64,000 nucleotides of DNA from Clostridium rhizosphaerae (GCF_016765585.1 NZ_JAESWC010000014.1:1-64000), one strand, 5' to 3'; numbered from the stretch's first letter, positions 35,733-45,021 are shown. Made by a program: numbers and translations. The notes: generated from the sequence alone by a model not told the origin.

Positions 35733-35952
35733 TTAAACCCCCTCTTTATTTTTAGGACAACCGTTTGCACCAATAAACCCTGATATTTGATTTCGCTAAT
35801 TATAGTATATTATTATGCTTTGAAATAATCAACATCACCTCATTTATTAAATCAATAAAACTTACAAAAATTTACTTGTTTATTTAGATTGAAATTACAC
35901 AAGATAATAAATGAGTTAGTAATTAAGTTTATATAATGGAGGTATCACAATT

Positions 35953-36165
35953 ATGAGAAATCTTTCTGAAGCAGAAGTTTTATCTTTAACTGGTCTTTTA
36001 AAAATGGAAAATGACACCTTAGCAGTAGCAAATGCTATGCAAAGCATAATAAAAGATGATGAACTAAAGAAACAAGCTGAGGCTGGAGTACTTGCAATGG
36101 AAGGAAGAATAAAGGGAATGCAGCAATTTATAAATGAAAATGGTATAACAGGGGAGGTTAGATAA
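35953..36165 (+). CDS. Small helical protein, coat gene partner (70 aa)
   Basis: A soluble helical protein (LSEAEVLSLTGLLKMENDTLAVANAMQSII). It is followed one base later by a CotF-type coat gene. Small helical partners of this kind accompany ferritin-like coat proteins in clostridia. GGAGG lies 8 bases before the ATG. A sporulation role is inferred from the pairing. Confidence 0.75.
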   Translation: MRNLSEAEVLSLTGLLKMENDTLAVANAMQSIIKDDELKKQAEAGVLAMEGRIKGMQQFINENGITGEVR

Positions 36166-36166
36166 T

Positions 36167-36457
36167 ATGGCTACTATAATAAGCAATATGGTTCAAGGCA
36201 CTACAGATATAAACGACGAAATAATAGCAAGCGATATGCTGGCTGGTGCAAAAGGCGGAGCAAATGCATATCTTAACGCAGCACTAGCAGCACCAACTCC
36301 AGAGCTTAGAGCGATATACTCCTCAAATTTAACTCAAGTTTTAAATGGATACAGTGCACTTGCAGATTTATCGATTAACCGCGGCTGGGAAAAACCTTAT
36401 AACGACCCTGTACAACAGCTCAGCGAAGCCTTTGCAAAATCAAAAACTACTGTTTAA
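36167..36457 (+). CDS. Spore coat protein, CotF family
   Basis: A 96-residue Coat_F family protein. The helix-rich pattern DEIIASDMLAGAKGGANAYLNAALAAPTPELRAIYSSNL and the closing GWEKPYNDPVQQL are family hallmarks. It is probably made in the mother cell and laid on the spore. It is the second gene of a two-gene operon and ends in a strong terminator. Confidence 0.88.
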   Translation: MATIISNMVQGTTDINDEIIASDMLAGAKGGANAYLNAALAAPTPELRAIYSSNLTQVLNGYSALADLSINRGWEKPYNDPVQQLSEAFAKSKTTV

Positions 36458-36464
36458 TGTTAAT

Positions 36465-36490
36465 AAAAAGAGCCCTTAGGCTCTTTTTAA
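36465..36490. terminator. Bidirectional terminator
   Basis: AAAAAGAGCC pairs with GGCTCTTTTT over a 4-nt loop between the convergent coat and Nudix genes. Confidence 0.9.
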
Positions 36491-37035
36491 CTATTTAATA
36501 GTTTTGTCTTATCAGTCATCCTTAAAACTGTACCTTCTCCGGCATAAAACGAAACTTCATCTAAAGTTACCCACTTTATAGCTTTGGATTCATCCTCCTG
36601 CCTGTTTATCTTCTCATTTTTATCAGCCTCAAATAAAAATCTTATATCGTAGTGATTATGAGCCTCTACATTTCCTCTTTTAGGAATTAAGTGAACATCT
36701 ATATCAAAAATTTCTTCTGAAAGTGGTTTAATAGAAGTTAACCCGGTCTCTTCCATTGCTTCCCTTAGCGCTGACTCTAATATACTATTGTCACTTTCTA
36801 CATGTCCTCCAACCTGAAGCCACCTGTCTAGTTTAAGATGATGTGTCAATAGAACTTTTTTTCTATCCTGGTTTACAACCCAGGCCGATCCGGTTATATG
36901 CCCTATATTATTATCTCTTCCGGTGAAATCATCATTTTCGTACAAAAAGTTCAATATTTTTTCCTTTGATTCCTTTTCCTGAGCATCATCTGGATTATAT
37001 TTTTTAACCAAATTAATTAATGTTTCTTTATTCAT
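36487..37035 (-). CDS. Nudix hydrolase
   Basis: A stand-alone Nudix protein of 182 residues. The box is GGHVESDNSILESALREAMEETGL (about 77-99). The REAMEETG half, which binds the metal, is intact, but the first box Glu is replaced by Asn (ESDN). The substrate is unknown; it belongs to the group with an N-terminal helical extension (DAQEKESKEKILNFLYEN). The ATG has AAAGGAG upstream. The divergent small gene starts 68 bp away. Confidence 0.85.
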   Translation of the reverse strand: MNKETLINLVKKYNPDDAQEKESKEKILNFLYENDDFTGRDNNIGHITGSAWVVNQDRKKVLLTHHLKLDRWLQVGGHVESDNSILESALREAMEETGLTSIKPLSEEIFDIDVHLIPKRGNVEAHNHYDIRFLFEADKNEKINRQEDESKAIKWVTLDEVSFYAGEGTVLRMTDKTKLLNS

Positions 37036-37103
37036 TTATTTTCTCCTTTACTAATAGACTTAAGTATAGCAATATTTCTAAAATTATTGGAGGCAATGAT
37101 ACC

Positions 37104-37316
37104 ATGTCAAATTTTAATTCTTTAAGCCCTACAGAACTTGCAATTCTCGCTGATGCTGTTGCAATAGCTCTGACAGAAGGCAAAAGTGCAGATGAAATAA
37201 ATGTGCTTGGTAACTTTGTTGCAGCTGTTGGAGCCCTACTATTAACTATAGCAGCACAGGGTCAAAGTTTACGTGACTCTGCAGATACAAAGAACAATAA
37301 TAAAACCAAAGGTTAG
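37104..37316 (+). CDS. Small DUF6774-like protein (70 aa)
   Basis: The product resembles DUF6774, as I recall it: LAILADAVAIALTEGKSADEINVLGNFVAAVGALLLTIAAQGQSL. It has one amphipathic and one hydrophobic helix and a polar Lys/Asn tail. I start it at ATG 37104, with TTGGAGG ten bases upstream; an open frame reaches further back without an RBS. Role unknown. Confidence 0.7.
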   Translation: MSNFNSLSPTELAILADAVAIALTEGKSADEINVLGNFVAAVGALLLTIAAQGQSLRDSADTKNNNKTKG

Positions 37317-37342
37317 TTAAATTGCAAAGTTTACTAACCTTT
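37308..37342. terminator. Terminator overlapping the end of the 70-aa gene
   Basis: AAAGGTTAGTTAAA pairs with GTTTACTAACCTTT, the first arm lying in the last codons. Confidence 0.8.
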
Positions 37343-37384
37343 AAGCTTTTTATCCTTTTTATTTTTTAATATAGCAAATAAATT

Positions 37385-38734
37385 CTACTCATATCTAAGG
37401 GACTCTACAGGATCAAGCTTTGAAGCTTTGCTCGCTGGGTATAAACCTGCCAGTACTGATATTAAAATAGCAAAACCTATAGTACCTAATACAAGCCATA
37501 TAGGTGTAGCAAAAATCTGAGGAATTTCTTTTACACCCTTTGATTTTAAAAACGCCTCCATAGCAAACTTGATTATTTGAGTATTAAGGGTACTAAATAA
37601 AATCCCCATAATCCCTCCAATAAACCCTATAGCACCTGATTCTGTTATAAACATAAACCTTATATCTTTCCTTGAAGCCCCTAGTGATTTCATTATACCT
37701 ATAGAACGAGTTCTTTCATAAATTGACATAGTCATTGTATTAATAACACCTATTGAAGCAACAAATACAATTATTATACCTACTATTGACAATATCGCTT
37801 GTATCACTGTAAATACAGACTTAATATCCTTAATCATAGACTCAATACTTGTTACTCCGTAATCCATTTTTGCTATCTCATCAGACACAGAAGATACATA
37901 TTTTAAATCCTTTACTACAACCTCTACATTCTCAGGTCCCTTGGTATCATAATAATTTTTATCCATATTAATATAGTTTAAAAAATCCTTTGCTTCATTT
38001 ATAGAAACTATGATTTTATCACTGAAGTTAAATTTTTCGTTAATTACTCCAGCTATCTTAAACTTTTTAACCAAGGGCTCAATTTGAGGCACCCCCTGTA
38101 CATCAGGCAGCTTAGCAGTTAAAGTTATTTCTTTTCCAACAGCTGAGGCATAATCGTTAATTCCAAGCTTTTTAAGCATTTTTTCGCCAATTAACACAGA
38201 ATTTTTATCTTCCTTTGTAATAATTTTACCATAACTTATAACATTTAAGTCTTTTTTCTTTTCTTTAATTCTTATATTTTCAATTTGAGCGCTTGTAAAT
38301 ACACTGTAATTTAGGTCAACACCCATAACAGAGGAATATTTTTTCTTTGTTCCATTAAGTTCTATATATAAAGAAGGCATATTATTGTACACAGCTATAT
38401 CTTCTACATTATTCATCTTTTTTATTTCTTCTAAAGCTTCTCTATTTATAAGCTTAAATTTTGGTTTTATTGCTTCTTGAAGCTCCTCATCATCTAAATT
38501 ATCCTCAAGCTTTACCTGAGATTCTTCCATCTTGTACGGACTTATTGATATTGAATTTCCCGGAGTGTTAGCCTTTATAGAGTCCACTACAAGCTTTTGA
38601 ACTCCTACCCCTAAGCTTACCATAAGAACTATAAGCATAGTACCTATAGATACTGCAAAAGCAGTTAAAAAGGTTCTCATCTTCCTTCTCCTAAGATTTC
38701 TTAAAGCTGTTTTTGTATAATCTCTAAATTTCAT
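37385..38734 (-). CDS. MacB-type ABC transporter permease
   Basis: A 449-residue MacB/FtsX-type permease with four helices. TM1 (about 20-42) is followed by a large extracytoplasmic MacB_PCD domain (about 45-300). Three C-terminal helices then carry the conserved ERTRSIGIMKSLGASRKDI coupling segment and end in ASKLDPVESLRYE. It pairs with the ATPase gene just upstream (2-bp gap). Such pairs export peptides or help remove envelope-active antimicrobials. The kinase/regulator pair at 39.5-41.7 kb is encoded upstream on the same strand and may control it. Confidence 0.92.
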   Translation of the reverse strand: MKFRDYTKTALRNLRRRKMRTFLTAFAVSIGTMLIVLMVSLGVGVQKLVVDSIKANTPGNSISISPYKMEESQVKLEDNLDDEELQEAIKPKFKLINREALEEIKKMNNVEDIAVYNNMPSLYIELNGTKKKYSSVMGVDLNYSVFTSAQIENIRIKEKKKDLNVISYGKIITKEDKNSVLIGEKMLKKLGINDYASAVGKEITLTAKLPDVQGVPQIEPLVKKFKIAGVINEKFNFSDKIIVSINEAKDFLNYINMDKNYYDTKGPENVEVVVKDLKYVSSVSDEIAKMDYGVTSIESMIKDIKSVFTVIQAILSIVGIIIVFVASIGVINTMTMSIYERTRSIGIMKSLGASRKDIRFMFITESGAIGFIGGIMGILFSTLNTQIIKFAMEAFLKSKGVKEIPQIFATPIWLVLGTIGFAILISVLAGLYPASKASKLDPVESLRYE

Positions 38735-38736
38735 TA

Positions 38737-39405
38737 TTAATTCTCCTCCGCAATCATTCCATCAACTATTTTTATCACTCTATCTGCATAAGCAGCCTCA
38801 TCCAAGTTATGAGACACCATAACTATGGTATAGCCTTTATTTTTAAGTTCCCTTAAAAGTTCCATTACTGCTTTCCCTGACTTTGAATCTAAATTTCCAG
38901 TAGGCTCGTCAGCTAATATTATTTTAGGGTTGCATACTAAGGCTCTTGCTATACTTACCCTCTGTCTTTGGCCTCCCGAAAGCTCAGTAGGCTTATGTTT
39001 AAGTCTGTCCCCTAAACCTAAAGACCCCAGAGCTTCCTTAGCCTTTTCCTTTCTCTTTTTTTCTGGAATGCCGGCTATGGCTAAAGGCATAATTACATTT
39101 TCTAGAGCTGTTAAAGTAGGTTCTAGATTAAAGGATTGAAAGATAAATCCAATTTTTTCATTTCTAAATTTAGACATCTTTTTATCCTTATAGCTGCTTA
39201 TATCTTCACCGTCTATGATTACTGAACCCTTTGTCGGTCTATCCAATCCCCCTATTATATTCATCAAGGTAGATTTTCCTGAACCTGAGGGACCAATAAC
39301 TGCTACAAACTCTCCTTTATTTACTTTTAAATTGACATCATTTAAAACAGGTAGATTTTCATTTCCCATTTTATATATCTTAAAAACATCTTTTATTTCT
39401 ATCAT
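38737..39405 (-). CDS. LolD/MacB-type ABC transporter ATPase
   Basis: The ATP-binding partner of the permease. Walker A is GPSGSGKST, the Q-loop lies in IGFIFQSFNLEPTL, the signature is LSGGQRQRVSIARAL, Walker B is ILADEPTGNLD, and the H-loop is VSHN. I start it at ATG 39405 with GGAGG seven bases upstream; an ATG five codons earlier overlaps that RBS. Confidence 0.95.
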   Translation of the reverse strand: MIEIKDVFKIYKMGNENLPVLNDVNLKVNKGEFVAVIGPSGSGKSTLMNIIGGLDRPTKGSVIIDGEDISSYKDKKMSKFRNEKIGFIFQSFNLEPTLTALENVIMPLAIAGIPEKKRKEKAKEALGSLGLGDRLKHKPTELSGGQRQRVSIARALVCNPKIILADEPTGNLDSKSGKAVMELLRELKNKGYTIVMVSHNLDEAAYADRVIKIVDGMIAEEN

Positions 39406-39501
39406 AGCTGAATCCTCCATCGATTTTTATAACTATATTTCATTAATTATGATATAGCACTAGCCTTAAACCAAGCTTATCCTAATCTTAAATTAACCTT
39501 A

Positions 39502-39552
39502 AAAAAGCATCAGGCTTAGAGCTGAAACCCAGCTTTAAACCTGATGCTTTTT
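39502..39552 (-). terminator. Terminator of the kinase/regulator operon
   Basis: AAAAAGCATCAGG pairs with CCTGATGCTTTTT, with an inner AGCTG/CAGCT-like stem, directly at the kinase stop. Confidence 0.85.
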
Positions 39553-40993
39553 AATTAATAGGAAGCTTTACAATAAACTTACATCCTTTATCAGTATCGC
39601 TTTGAAGTTCAATAGTACCTCTATGTTTTTCTATTATTTCCTTAGATATAGCTAAGCCTAAACCCGTACCTCCGCTTTCTGAATTTCTTGACGCATCTAC
39701 TCTTACAAAGGGGTTAAAAATATGCTCCTGCATAGACTTTGGAATACCTATTCCATTGTCATCAATGATTATTTGAAGAAAGTTATCTGCGACATAGGTT
39801 TTAATAATTACTTTTGTATTTTGTGAATTGTATTTTATTGAATTGATTATGAGATTGCTTAATGCCCTATCTAAATTTTTAGCTTCAAATTCTATAAATG
39901 CACTTTCTTCCGGTATATCGAATTCATAATCAATATTTTTATCTTCAAACTGAGGAATATATACTGCTATAAGTTCTCTTAGGAACTCACAAATATCCTG
40001 TTTTACTAGGTTAAGCTTAAACTCACTGCTTTCAAGTTTAGAAAACTCAAAAAGATCCATTATCAGCTTATTGGCTCTTTCGCTATTTTGCCTTATTGTT
40101 TCAATATATTTTATAATTTCCTCCTGAGAAAGATTGCTATCTTTTAATATATATTCTGAGTATCCTAATATACTTGATAAAGGGTTTTTTAAATCATGGG
40201 AAATATCTAGAATAAGGTTCTTTCTGTTTTCCTCTGCTTTTTCTTTTAATGTTCTTTCAACTGCAATCTTTTCAGCCATATTATTAAAAGCATCTCTAAG
40301 TTCTCCAAACTCATTTTTAGATTTCAGCTCTATTCTTGCATCGTAATTTCCCTTGGATATTTCTCTGGCACCTTTAGTAAGCAGTTTTAAAGGCTTAGTT
40401 AAATTTTTTGAGGTAATCCTCGAAACAATTAGGAAAAACACTATAAACATTAAAATATTTAGTGCTATTACAACCAACAAATAATTTTTAGGTGTCAGTT
40501 TTCTTTCATAAACAAGAGACCTAAAATATTCTTTTTCTGGTACAGCAATAACAAGCAAAAAATCTTTATCTTTATTATATGCAGTACTGAACACATACTT
40601 TTTCTCTAATTTATCATATCCAACTAATGCCTGCATCTGCTTCGTTTCATTATTAAATATTTCATACATCTCATAATACATGCGAGGAGTATATTGAGTA
40701 GTATTAAGAGGATTATTTCCTTTTCTATAAATAACTTTATGACTGCTGTCTACTATCTCTAAAAATCCATTTAATTTTTCAATTTCCGTTGTATCAATTT
40801 CCTTATAGTTATCCTTCATAATTTTTGCTGCGTCATTTATATCCAGTCTATTGATATTTATATATAAGGCAAGAGCAACCAGCAAGGTAGTAACTAAAAA
40901 AATCAAAACAAAAACAGTAATGCCAAAATAAGATAAAACATAATTTTTAAGAAGCATATTGGCTAATCTTTTTGTATTTTTAGTCTTCTTCAT
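39551..40993 (-). CDS. Sensor histidine kinase
   Basis: A 480-residue membrane kinase. TM1 (about 20-42), an extracytoplasmic sensor of about 130 residues, TM2 (about 172-192) and HAMP are followed by HisKA with LILDISHDLKNPLSS and by the ATPase domain (NLIINSIKYNSQ, DDNGIGIPKSMQ, GGTGLGLAIS). The start overlaps the response regulator stop by 4 bp, so they form a two-component pair. The neighbouring MacB-type exporter is the plausible target; the signal is not known. Confidence 0.92.
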   Translation of the reverse strand: MKKTKNTKRLANMLLKNYVLSYFGITVFVLIFLVTTLLVALALYININRLDINDAAKIMKDNYKEIDTTEIEKLNGFLEIVDSSHKVIYRKGNNPLNTTQYTPRMYYEMYEIFNNETKQMQALVGYDKLEKKYVFSTAYNKDKDFLLVIAVPEKEYFRSLVYERKLTPKNYLLVVIALNILMFIVFFLIVSRITSKNLTKPLKLLTKGAREISKGNYDARIELKSKNEFGELRDAFNNMAEKIAVERTLKEKAEENRKNLILDISHDLKNPLSSILGYSEYILKDSNLSQEEIIKYIETIRQNSERANKLIMDLFEFSKLESSEFKLNLVKQDICEFLRELIAVYIPQFEDKNIDYEFDIPEESAFIEFEAKNLDRALSNLIINSIKYNSQNTKVIIKTYVADNFLQIIIDDNGIGIPKSMQEHIFNPFVRVDASRNSESGGTGLGLAISKEIIEKHRGTIELQSDTDKGCKFIVKLPIN

Positions 40994-41682
40994 AACTTAT
41001 TCACCTTTTCAAATCTATAGCCTATACCTCTAATAGTTTTTAGATACTTTGGGCTTTTAGGGTTATCTTCTATCTTATCCCTTAGATAACTTATATGTAC
41101 CATAATGGTGTTATCATCCCCGAAGTATGGCTCACCCCAAACTGCCTCATAAAGTTGTTTTTTTGTATAAACCTTCCCTGCATTCTCCATTAAAAATTCT
41201 AGTATTTTGTATTCCTTTGCATTTAATTCAAGCTTAATTTTGTTTTTATGTACTGTACAGTTTTCCTTATTTAAAATTAATTCACCTATAGCAACATCTG
41301 AAACATAGGATGTTTTACTGTATTTGTTATACCTTCTAAGCTGAGCCTGAACTCTTGCTGTCAGTTCAATGGGACTGAATGGTTTAGTCATATAGTCGTC
41401 AGCTCCTAGGCCAAGTCCCAATATCTTATCCGTATCTTCTGCTCTAGCTGTTAAAAACATTACCGGAATCATGCTTGTTTCTCTAACATTCTTAACTACT
41501 GCAAAACCATCAAGCAAAGGCATCATAACATCTAAAATTATCATATCTATTTTATTATTTTTAAAAACTTCTATAGCCTCAATGCCATTGGCAGCTTCAA
41601 AAACATTGTAACCATCCTTTATTAAATGAATTTTAACCAGTTCTCTGATATCTTTTTCATCTTCGGCAATTAATATATTCAC
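40990..41682 (-). CDS. OmpR-family response regulator
   Basis: The receiver domain has the acidic pocket EDEKD, phospho-Asp in IILDVMMPLLDG and Lys in MTKPFSP. The winged-helix DNA-binding domain ends with YLKTIRGIGYRFE. I prefer GTG 41682 as start because GAGGTG sits six bases upstream; the frame's earlier GTG is part of that RBS. Coupled to the kinase gene. Confidence 0.93.
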   Translation of the reverse strand: MNILIAEDEKDIRELVKIHLIKDGYNVFEAANGIEAIEVFKNNKIDMIILDVMMPLLDGFAVVKNVRETSMIPVMFLTARAEDTDKILGLGLGADDYMTKPFSPIELTARVQAQLRRYNKYSKTSYVSDVAIGELILNKENCTVHKNKIKLELNAKEYKILEFLMENAGKVYTKKQLYEAVWGEPYFGDDNTIMVHISYLRDKIEDNPKSPKYLKTIRGIGYRFEKVNKL

Positions 41683-41822
41683 TGCTATCACCTCTTCTTA
41701 AAACATTCTACCATATGTTGTAAAGGTATTTATAGTACAAATTTAACTATAAACTATTTGCAAATAATTTCGATAATTTATATAAGTAAATATTAATTTA
41801 CCATGGAAGGAGATGTTTTTGT

Positions 41823-42044
41823 ATGGCTAACAACTTTGAAATGGAAATTAGAGCTGCAGAAAAAATTATTGCTGTACAAGGAAAACCCAAGGATAGGGAC
41901 ACTCTCGATAAAAAGAAGAAACGGAAGCTGTCTTCTTCTGAAGACAAAGCATCCGAAAAAAGCATCAACTTCGTAAAAGACCTTAAATCCCAATTGACTT
42001 ATGGAGATACCGGTCATGGATTAATGCTTGATAAAAAAGTATAA
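41823..42044 (+). CDS. Small charged hypothetical protein (73 aa)
   Basis: A hydrophilic, Lys-rich product (DTLDKKKKRKLSSSEDKASEKS), likely disordered in the middle, with a helical N terminus and the tail DTGHGLMLDKKV. GGAAGGAG precedes the ATG. I recognise no family. The palindromic element at 42058 may act as its terminator. Confidence 0.6.
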   Translation: MANNFEMEIRAAEKIIAVQGKPKDRDTLDKKKKRKLSSSEDKASEKSINFVKDLKSQLTYGDTGHGLMLDKKV

Positions 42045-42057
42045 TTGATTATTTACA

Positions 42058-42114
42058 GGGTTGTCCTCAAAACAGTTTAAGCCTTCTGCGTTTTATCTGT
42101 TTTAAGAGCACCCC
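42058..42114. repeat. Short palindromic element / terminator
   Basis: GGGTTGTCCTCAAAACAG and CTGTTTTAAGAGCACCCC form an imperfect stem. The ends match the GGGGCTGYCC family. It probably terminates the 73-aa gene. Confidence 0.65.
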
Positions 42115-42201
42115 TGTATTTTTGTAATATATAAGTAAATTTAGGTAAATAATATATATAAATAGCGCATTTTTAAATTTGCTTGGAATGGAGTGTATGG
42201 A

Positions 42202-42513
42202 TTGAATATTAATAAAGATTTGATTTGTCCTAAATGCGGCGGAGAATATTTTAATGTAAAGAGAGAAGCTACCTATTTATATACATACAAATTACAAAGT
42301 CCTGAAATAGGGGAAAGAGATACAAATGATTCTGCCTTGCCTTTTTTATTTGACAATAGAGAAAAGGTTAATGGGAAGGAATATTTGGAATGTGAAAAGT
42401 GTAAAACTCAGTTTCCTTGTGATTTAGATGAACTAAGCGGGAAAATTCATTTTACAATACTTCAAAAGGCTATAAGAGCTGACCATATTGATACTGTGGG
42501 GTTTTTAGGATAA
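42202..42513 (+). CDS. Zinc-ribbon-like small protein (103 aa)
   Basis: Two Cys pairs, ICPKCGG near the start and LECEKCKTQF later, form a probable zinc ribbon separated by about 50 residues. The rest shows no known domain. I start it at TTG 42202, eight bases after AATGGAG; a GTG three codons earlier lies inside that RBS. Function unknown, possibly nucleic-acid or protein binding. Confidence 0.65.
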   Translation: MNINKDLICPKCGGEYFNVKREATYLYTYKLQSPEIGERDTNDSALPFLFDNREKVNGKEYLECEKCKTQFPCDLDELSGKIHFTILQKAIRADHIDTVGFLG

Positions 42514-42570
42514 GGAAAAGGATGGACTTTATACTTAGAAAGTTCACTACTAAATAGATTATACAAAAAT

Positions 42571-42591
42571 GAGAGGCAGCTTGTGCCTCTC
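42571..42591 (-). terminator. Terminator of the MutS2-like gene
   Basis: Read leftward, GAGAGGCA pairs with TGCCTCTC over 5 nt, followed by ATTTTTG. Confidence 0.8.
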
Positions 42592-42594
42592 TAA

Positions 42595-44547
42595 TTATTT
42601 ATTAGTTTCTATCTGAATACCTTCCACATGCTTCTTATTCATAAGCTTATTTTTCTTTCTATTTTCCTTGCTTTCAAAAACAATATCAAAATCATAATCT
42701 TCAGGGTAAAGCTCCTGTCCTTCAATAAATAAGGAAAGTCTTTTATGATTAATCTTAAACTTGTTTTTCATAACCATAACTCCTATTTCCCCTTTATTGT
42801 TTTCAAGTTCACAGACAATTCCTGTTCTATTTATACTGCTTATATACACACAATCTCCAAGATTGAATTTTGAATTTAACTTCTTATTTTCTAAGACCTG
42901 CTTAGCTTTATCTGAAGCTTTAAACTTTTCTACTACTTCCTTATGCTGCTTCACTATTTCATCTGATGCTTTAGCATATTCTATGACCTCAGGCTTATAT
43001 TCTGTGTATTCTTTAGTCTCTTTATAAGTTATTTTATGGGCTCTTTCAATAAGTGCTTTATCCATGCCAAGCCTTAAAGCTATAAATAAGGCATTACTCT
43101 CTCCAGCTTTTCCTATGCTCAGCTTATAAAGAGGTTTCAGCGTATTTATATCAAATTCCATGCAGCCATTTATAAACCCTGGAGTATTTTTCGCAAAATC
43201 TTTAATCTCGCTATAGTGAGTTGTAGCAAGCATTGTAGCTCTCCGCTTATGAATTTCTTCAAGCACTGCAGCTGCAATTCCCATTCCTTCTCCCGGATCA
43301 GTTCCTGAACCTACCTCATCAATTATTACAAGAGTATGCTCATCTGAAGAGTTAATAATGCTTATAATATTTTTAATATGAGAAGAAAATGTACTTAAGC
43401 TTTGCTCTATGCTTTGCCCATCCCCTATATCTGCAAGTATATCAGCAAAAACAGCAAACTCAGAGCCTTCATCAACTGGTACATGAAGCCCGGACTGAAC
43501 CATCATTGTCAAAAGCCCTACAGTCTTTAGAACAACAGTTTTTCCTCCGGTATTTGGTCCGGTTATAACTAAGCTTTTATAGGCATCACCTATGGTAAAA
43601 TTAAGTGGTATTGCATCTTTGCCTATCAAAGGGTGCCTTCCATTCTTAATTAATATAAACTTTCTATTATTAAGCTTTACCGCTCTTCCATCTATTGACT
43701 TGCTGTACTTCGCTTTAGCAAATAAAAAATCGTAATACGACATAGTTTCAATATTTATTGAAAGCTCTCTTTCTCTATCTTCAAGCATAGCAGTTAGAGA
43801 AGACAATATTCTGTAAACTTCCTTTTCCTCTTCAATTCTAAGCATATTAAGTTCATCCTGAGCTTTTTTAACCTCTGCCGGTTCAACAAATACAGTAGAA
43901 CCTCTGGAGGACATATCATGAACACTGCCTTCAACATTATTTTTATATTGATTTTTAATAGGAATAACATATCTTCCGTTTCTCATACTAACTAAGCTAT
44001 CTTGTATATAATCCTTATACTTAGGATTCTTCAGAAAGCTTTCAAGCTTATTTTTTACTCTATCTTCTAAAATAGCTATCTTCTTTCTAAGCCTCGAAAG
44101 CTCGCTGCTGGCCCTATCATCCACTCTTCCTTTATAAATACATCTTGCTATTTCTTCTACTACCTCTGAAAGTTCACTTATTGATAAAGCATAGGTACCT
44201 ACATTAGGTGCTGTATCAACTTTATCAGCCATAAATCTTTTAAGCCTTTTCCCATCCATCAAAAGCCCGCAAACAGTTTCAAACTCTTCCGGTGTAAGAT
44301 TGCCGCCTTTCCCAAGCTTATCCTTTATATTCTTTATTCCCGTCAGCCCATGAAGAGGAACAGAAGAGCTTCTATCAACAATATTTCTTGCTTCTGTAGT
44401 CTCCTTCAAATTCTTTTCAATAATATTTATATCTATAGATGGCTCTAATTTATCTACCATATCCTTAGCGATTTCTGATAGTGCATAATTTTTAATACTT
44501 TCCTTTATTTTATTGTACTCAAGTATATTAATAGTATTTTTGTTCAA
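42595..44547 (-). CDS. MutS2-like ATPase lacking the Smr domain
   Basis: A 650-residue MutS-family ATPase. It has the MutS2 core: lever and clamp helices, Walker A GPNTGGKTVVLKT and Walker B LVIIDEVGSGTDPGEG, then the ST/His motif ATTHYSEIK. Normal MutS2 is ~785 residues and ends in an Smr endonuclease domain. Here the frame ends after a basic linker and a KOW-like patch (GDCVYISSINRTGIVCELENNKGEIGVMV), so the nuclease is missing. TTG 44547 is the start, eight bases after TTGGAGG. Known MutS2 proteins act on branched DNA and on stalled ribosomes; a non-nucleolytic role is inferred. Confidence 0.88.
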   Translation of the reverse strand: MNKNTINILEYNKIKESIKNYALSEIAKDMVDKLEPSIDINIIEKNLKETTEARNIVDRSSSVPLHGLTGIKNIKDKLGKGGNLTPEEFETVCGLLMDGKRLKRFMADKVDTAPNVGTYALSISELSEVVEEIARCIYKGRVDDRASSELSRLRKKIAILEDRVKNKLESFLKNPKYKDYIQDSLVSMRNGRYVIPIKNQYKNNVEGSVHDMSSRGSTVFVEPAEVKKAQDELNMLRIEEEKEVYRILSSLTAMLEDRERELSINIETMSYYDFLFAKAKYSKSIDGRAVKLNNRKFILIKNGRHPLIGKDAIPLNFTIGDAYKSLVITGPNTGGKTVVLKTVGLLTMMVQSGLHVPVDEGSEFAVFADILADIGDGQSIEQSLSTFSSHIKNIISIINSSDEHTLVIIDEVGSGTDPGEGMGIAAAVLEEIHKRRATMLATTHYSEIKDFAKNTPGFINGCMEFDINTLKPLYKLSIGKAGESNALFIALRLGMDKALIERAHKITYKETKEYTEYKPEVIEYAKASDEIVKQHKEVVEKFKASDKAKQVLENKKLNSKFNLGDCVYISSINRTGIVCELENNKGEIGVMVMKNKFKINHKRLSLFIEGQELYPEDYDFDIVFESKENRKKNKLMNKKHVEGIQIETNK

Positions 44548-44586
44548 CTTCTTAACCTCCAATAATTTTATTTAAAAGATTTTGTA

Positions 44587-44880
44587 CTAACCAATTGATT
44601 GGAGTTAAGAACATCAAATATAAATAAAAGCCTCATAGAACACTTTCCCTGAAGCTTACAATAACCTTAATAATTACCCAAATTTAGCAAATTAAAAATG
44701 GGTATAAAAATTCCGTGCATAGGCACGGATACAATTCTTTCTTATATTAAAAGGTCGAATGCTATCTGTGTTCTTAACATCTTAAAAAACTTCGTCAAAA
44801 ATAAACCTAATCCACCCTAGGTTTTTGAAATCTTTTAAGCTCCAATATTTAATTGGTTAGTTAAGAACAACCTCACTCAC
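44587..44880 (-). ncRNA. Structured element before the MutS2-like gene
   Basis: Read leftward, GTTCTTAAC (44872-44864) can pair with GTTAAGAAC (44771-44779). Inside are CCAAT/AUUGG and a long CTTAAAA..CAAAAACCTA hairpin ending in UAGG..UUUUUG..UUUUUAAG. Then CCGTGC CTAT GCACGG with ATTTTTA forms a terminator-like stem (44712-44727). ACTAACCAATT at the start and AATTGGTTAGT at the far end are also complementary. It may be a regulatory leader, a small RNA, or a non-autonomous element with inverted ends. I recognise no known class. Confidence 0.45.
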
Positions 44881-45021
44881 AAAACATACTCCCTTTTCTT
44901 GTAAATTTAAACAATTATATTATAATATATGAATTTTGAAAAAGCAATGTGAATTTTTATTATGCATGTAACTCCTAATTCATGGGTATCATAACATATA
45001 CCAAAAGGAGCTGAGATTTGT

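Noticed and set aside
44587-44880. 6S RNA, T-box or c-di-GMP riboswitch
   Set aside because: No central open bubble as in 6S, no AGGGTGGNACCGCG-type T-box core, and no GEMM core motifs; so I left the class open.
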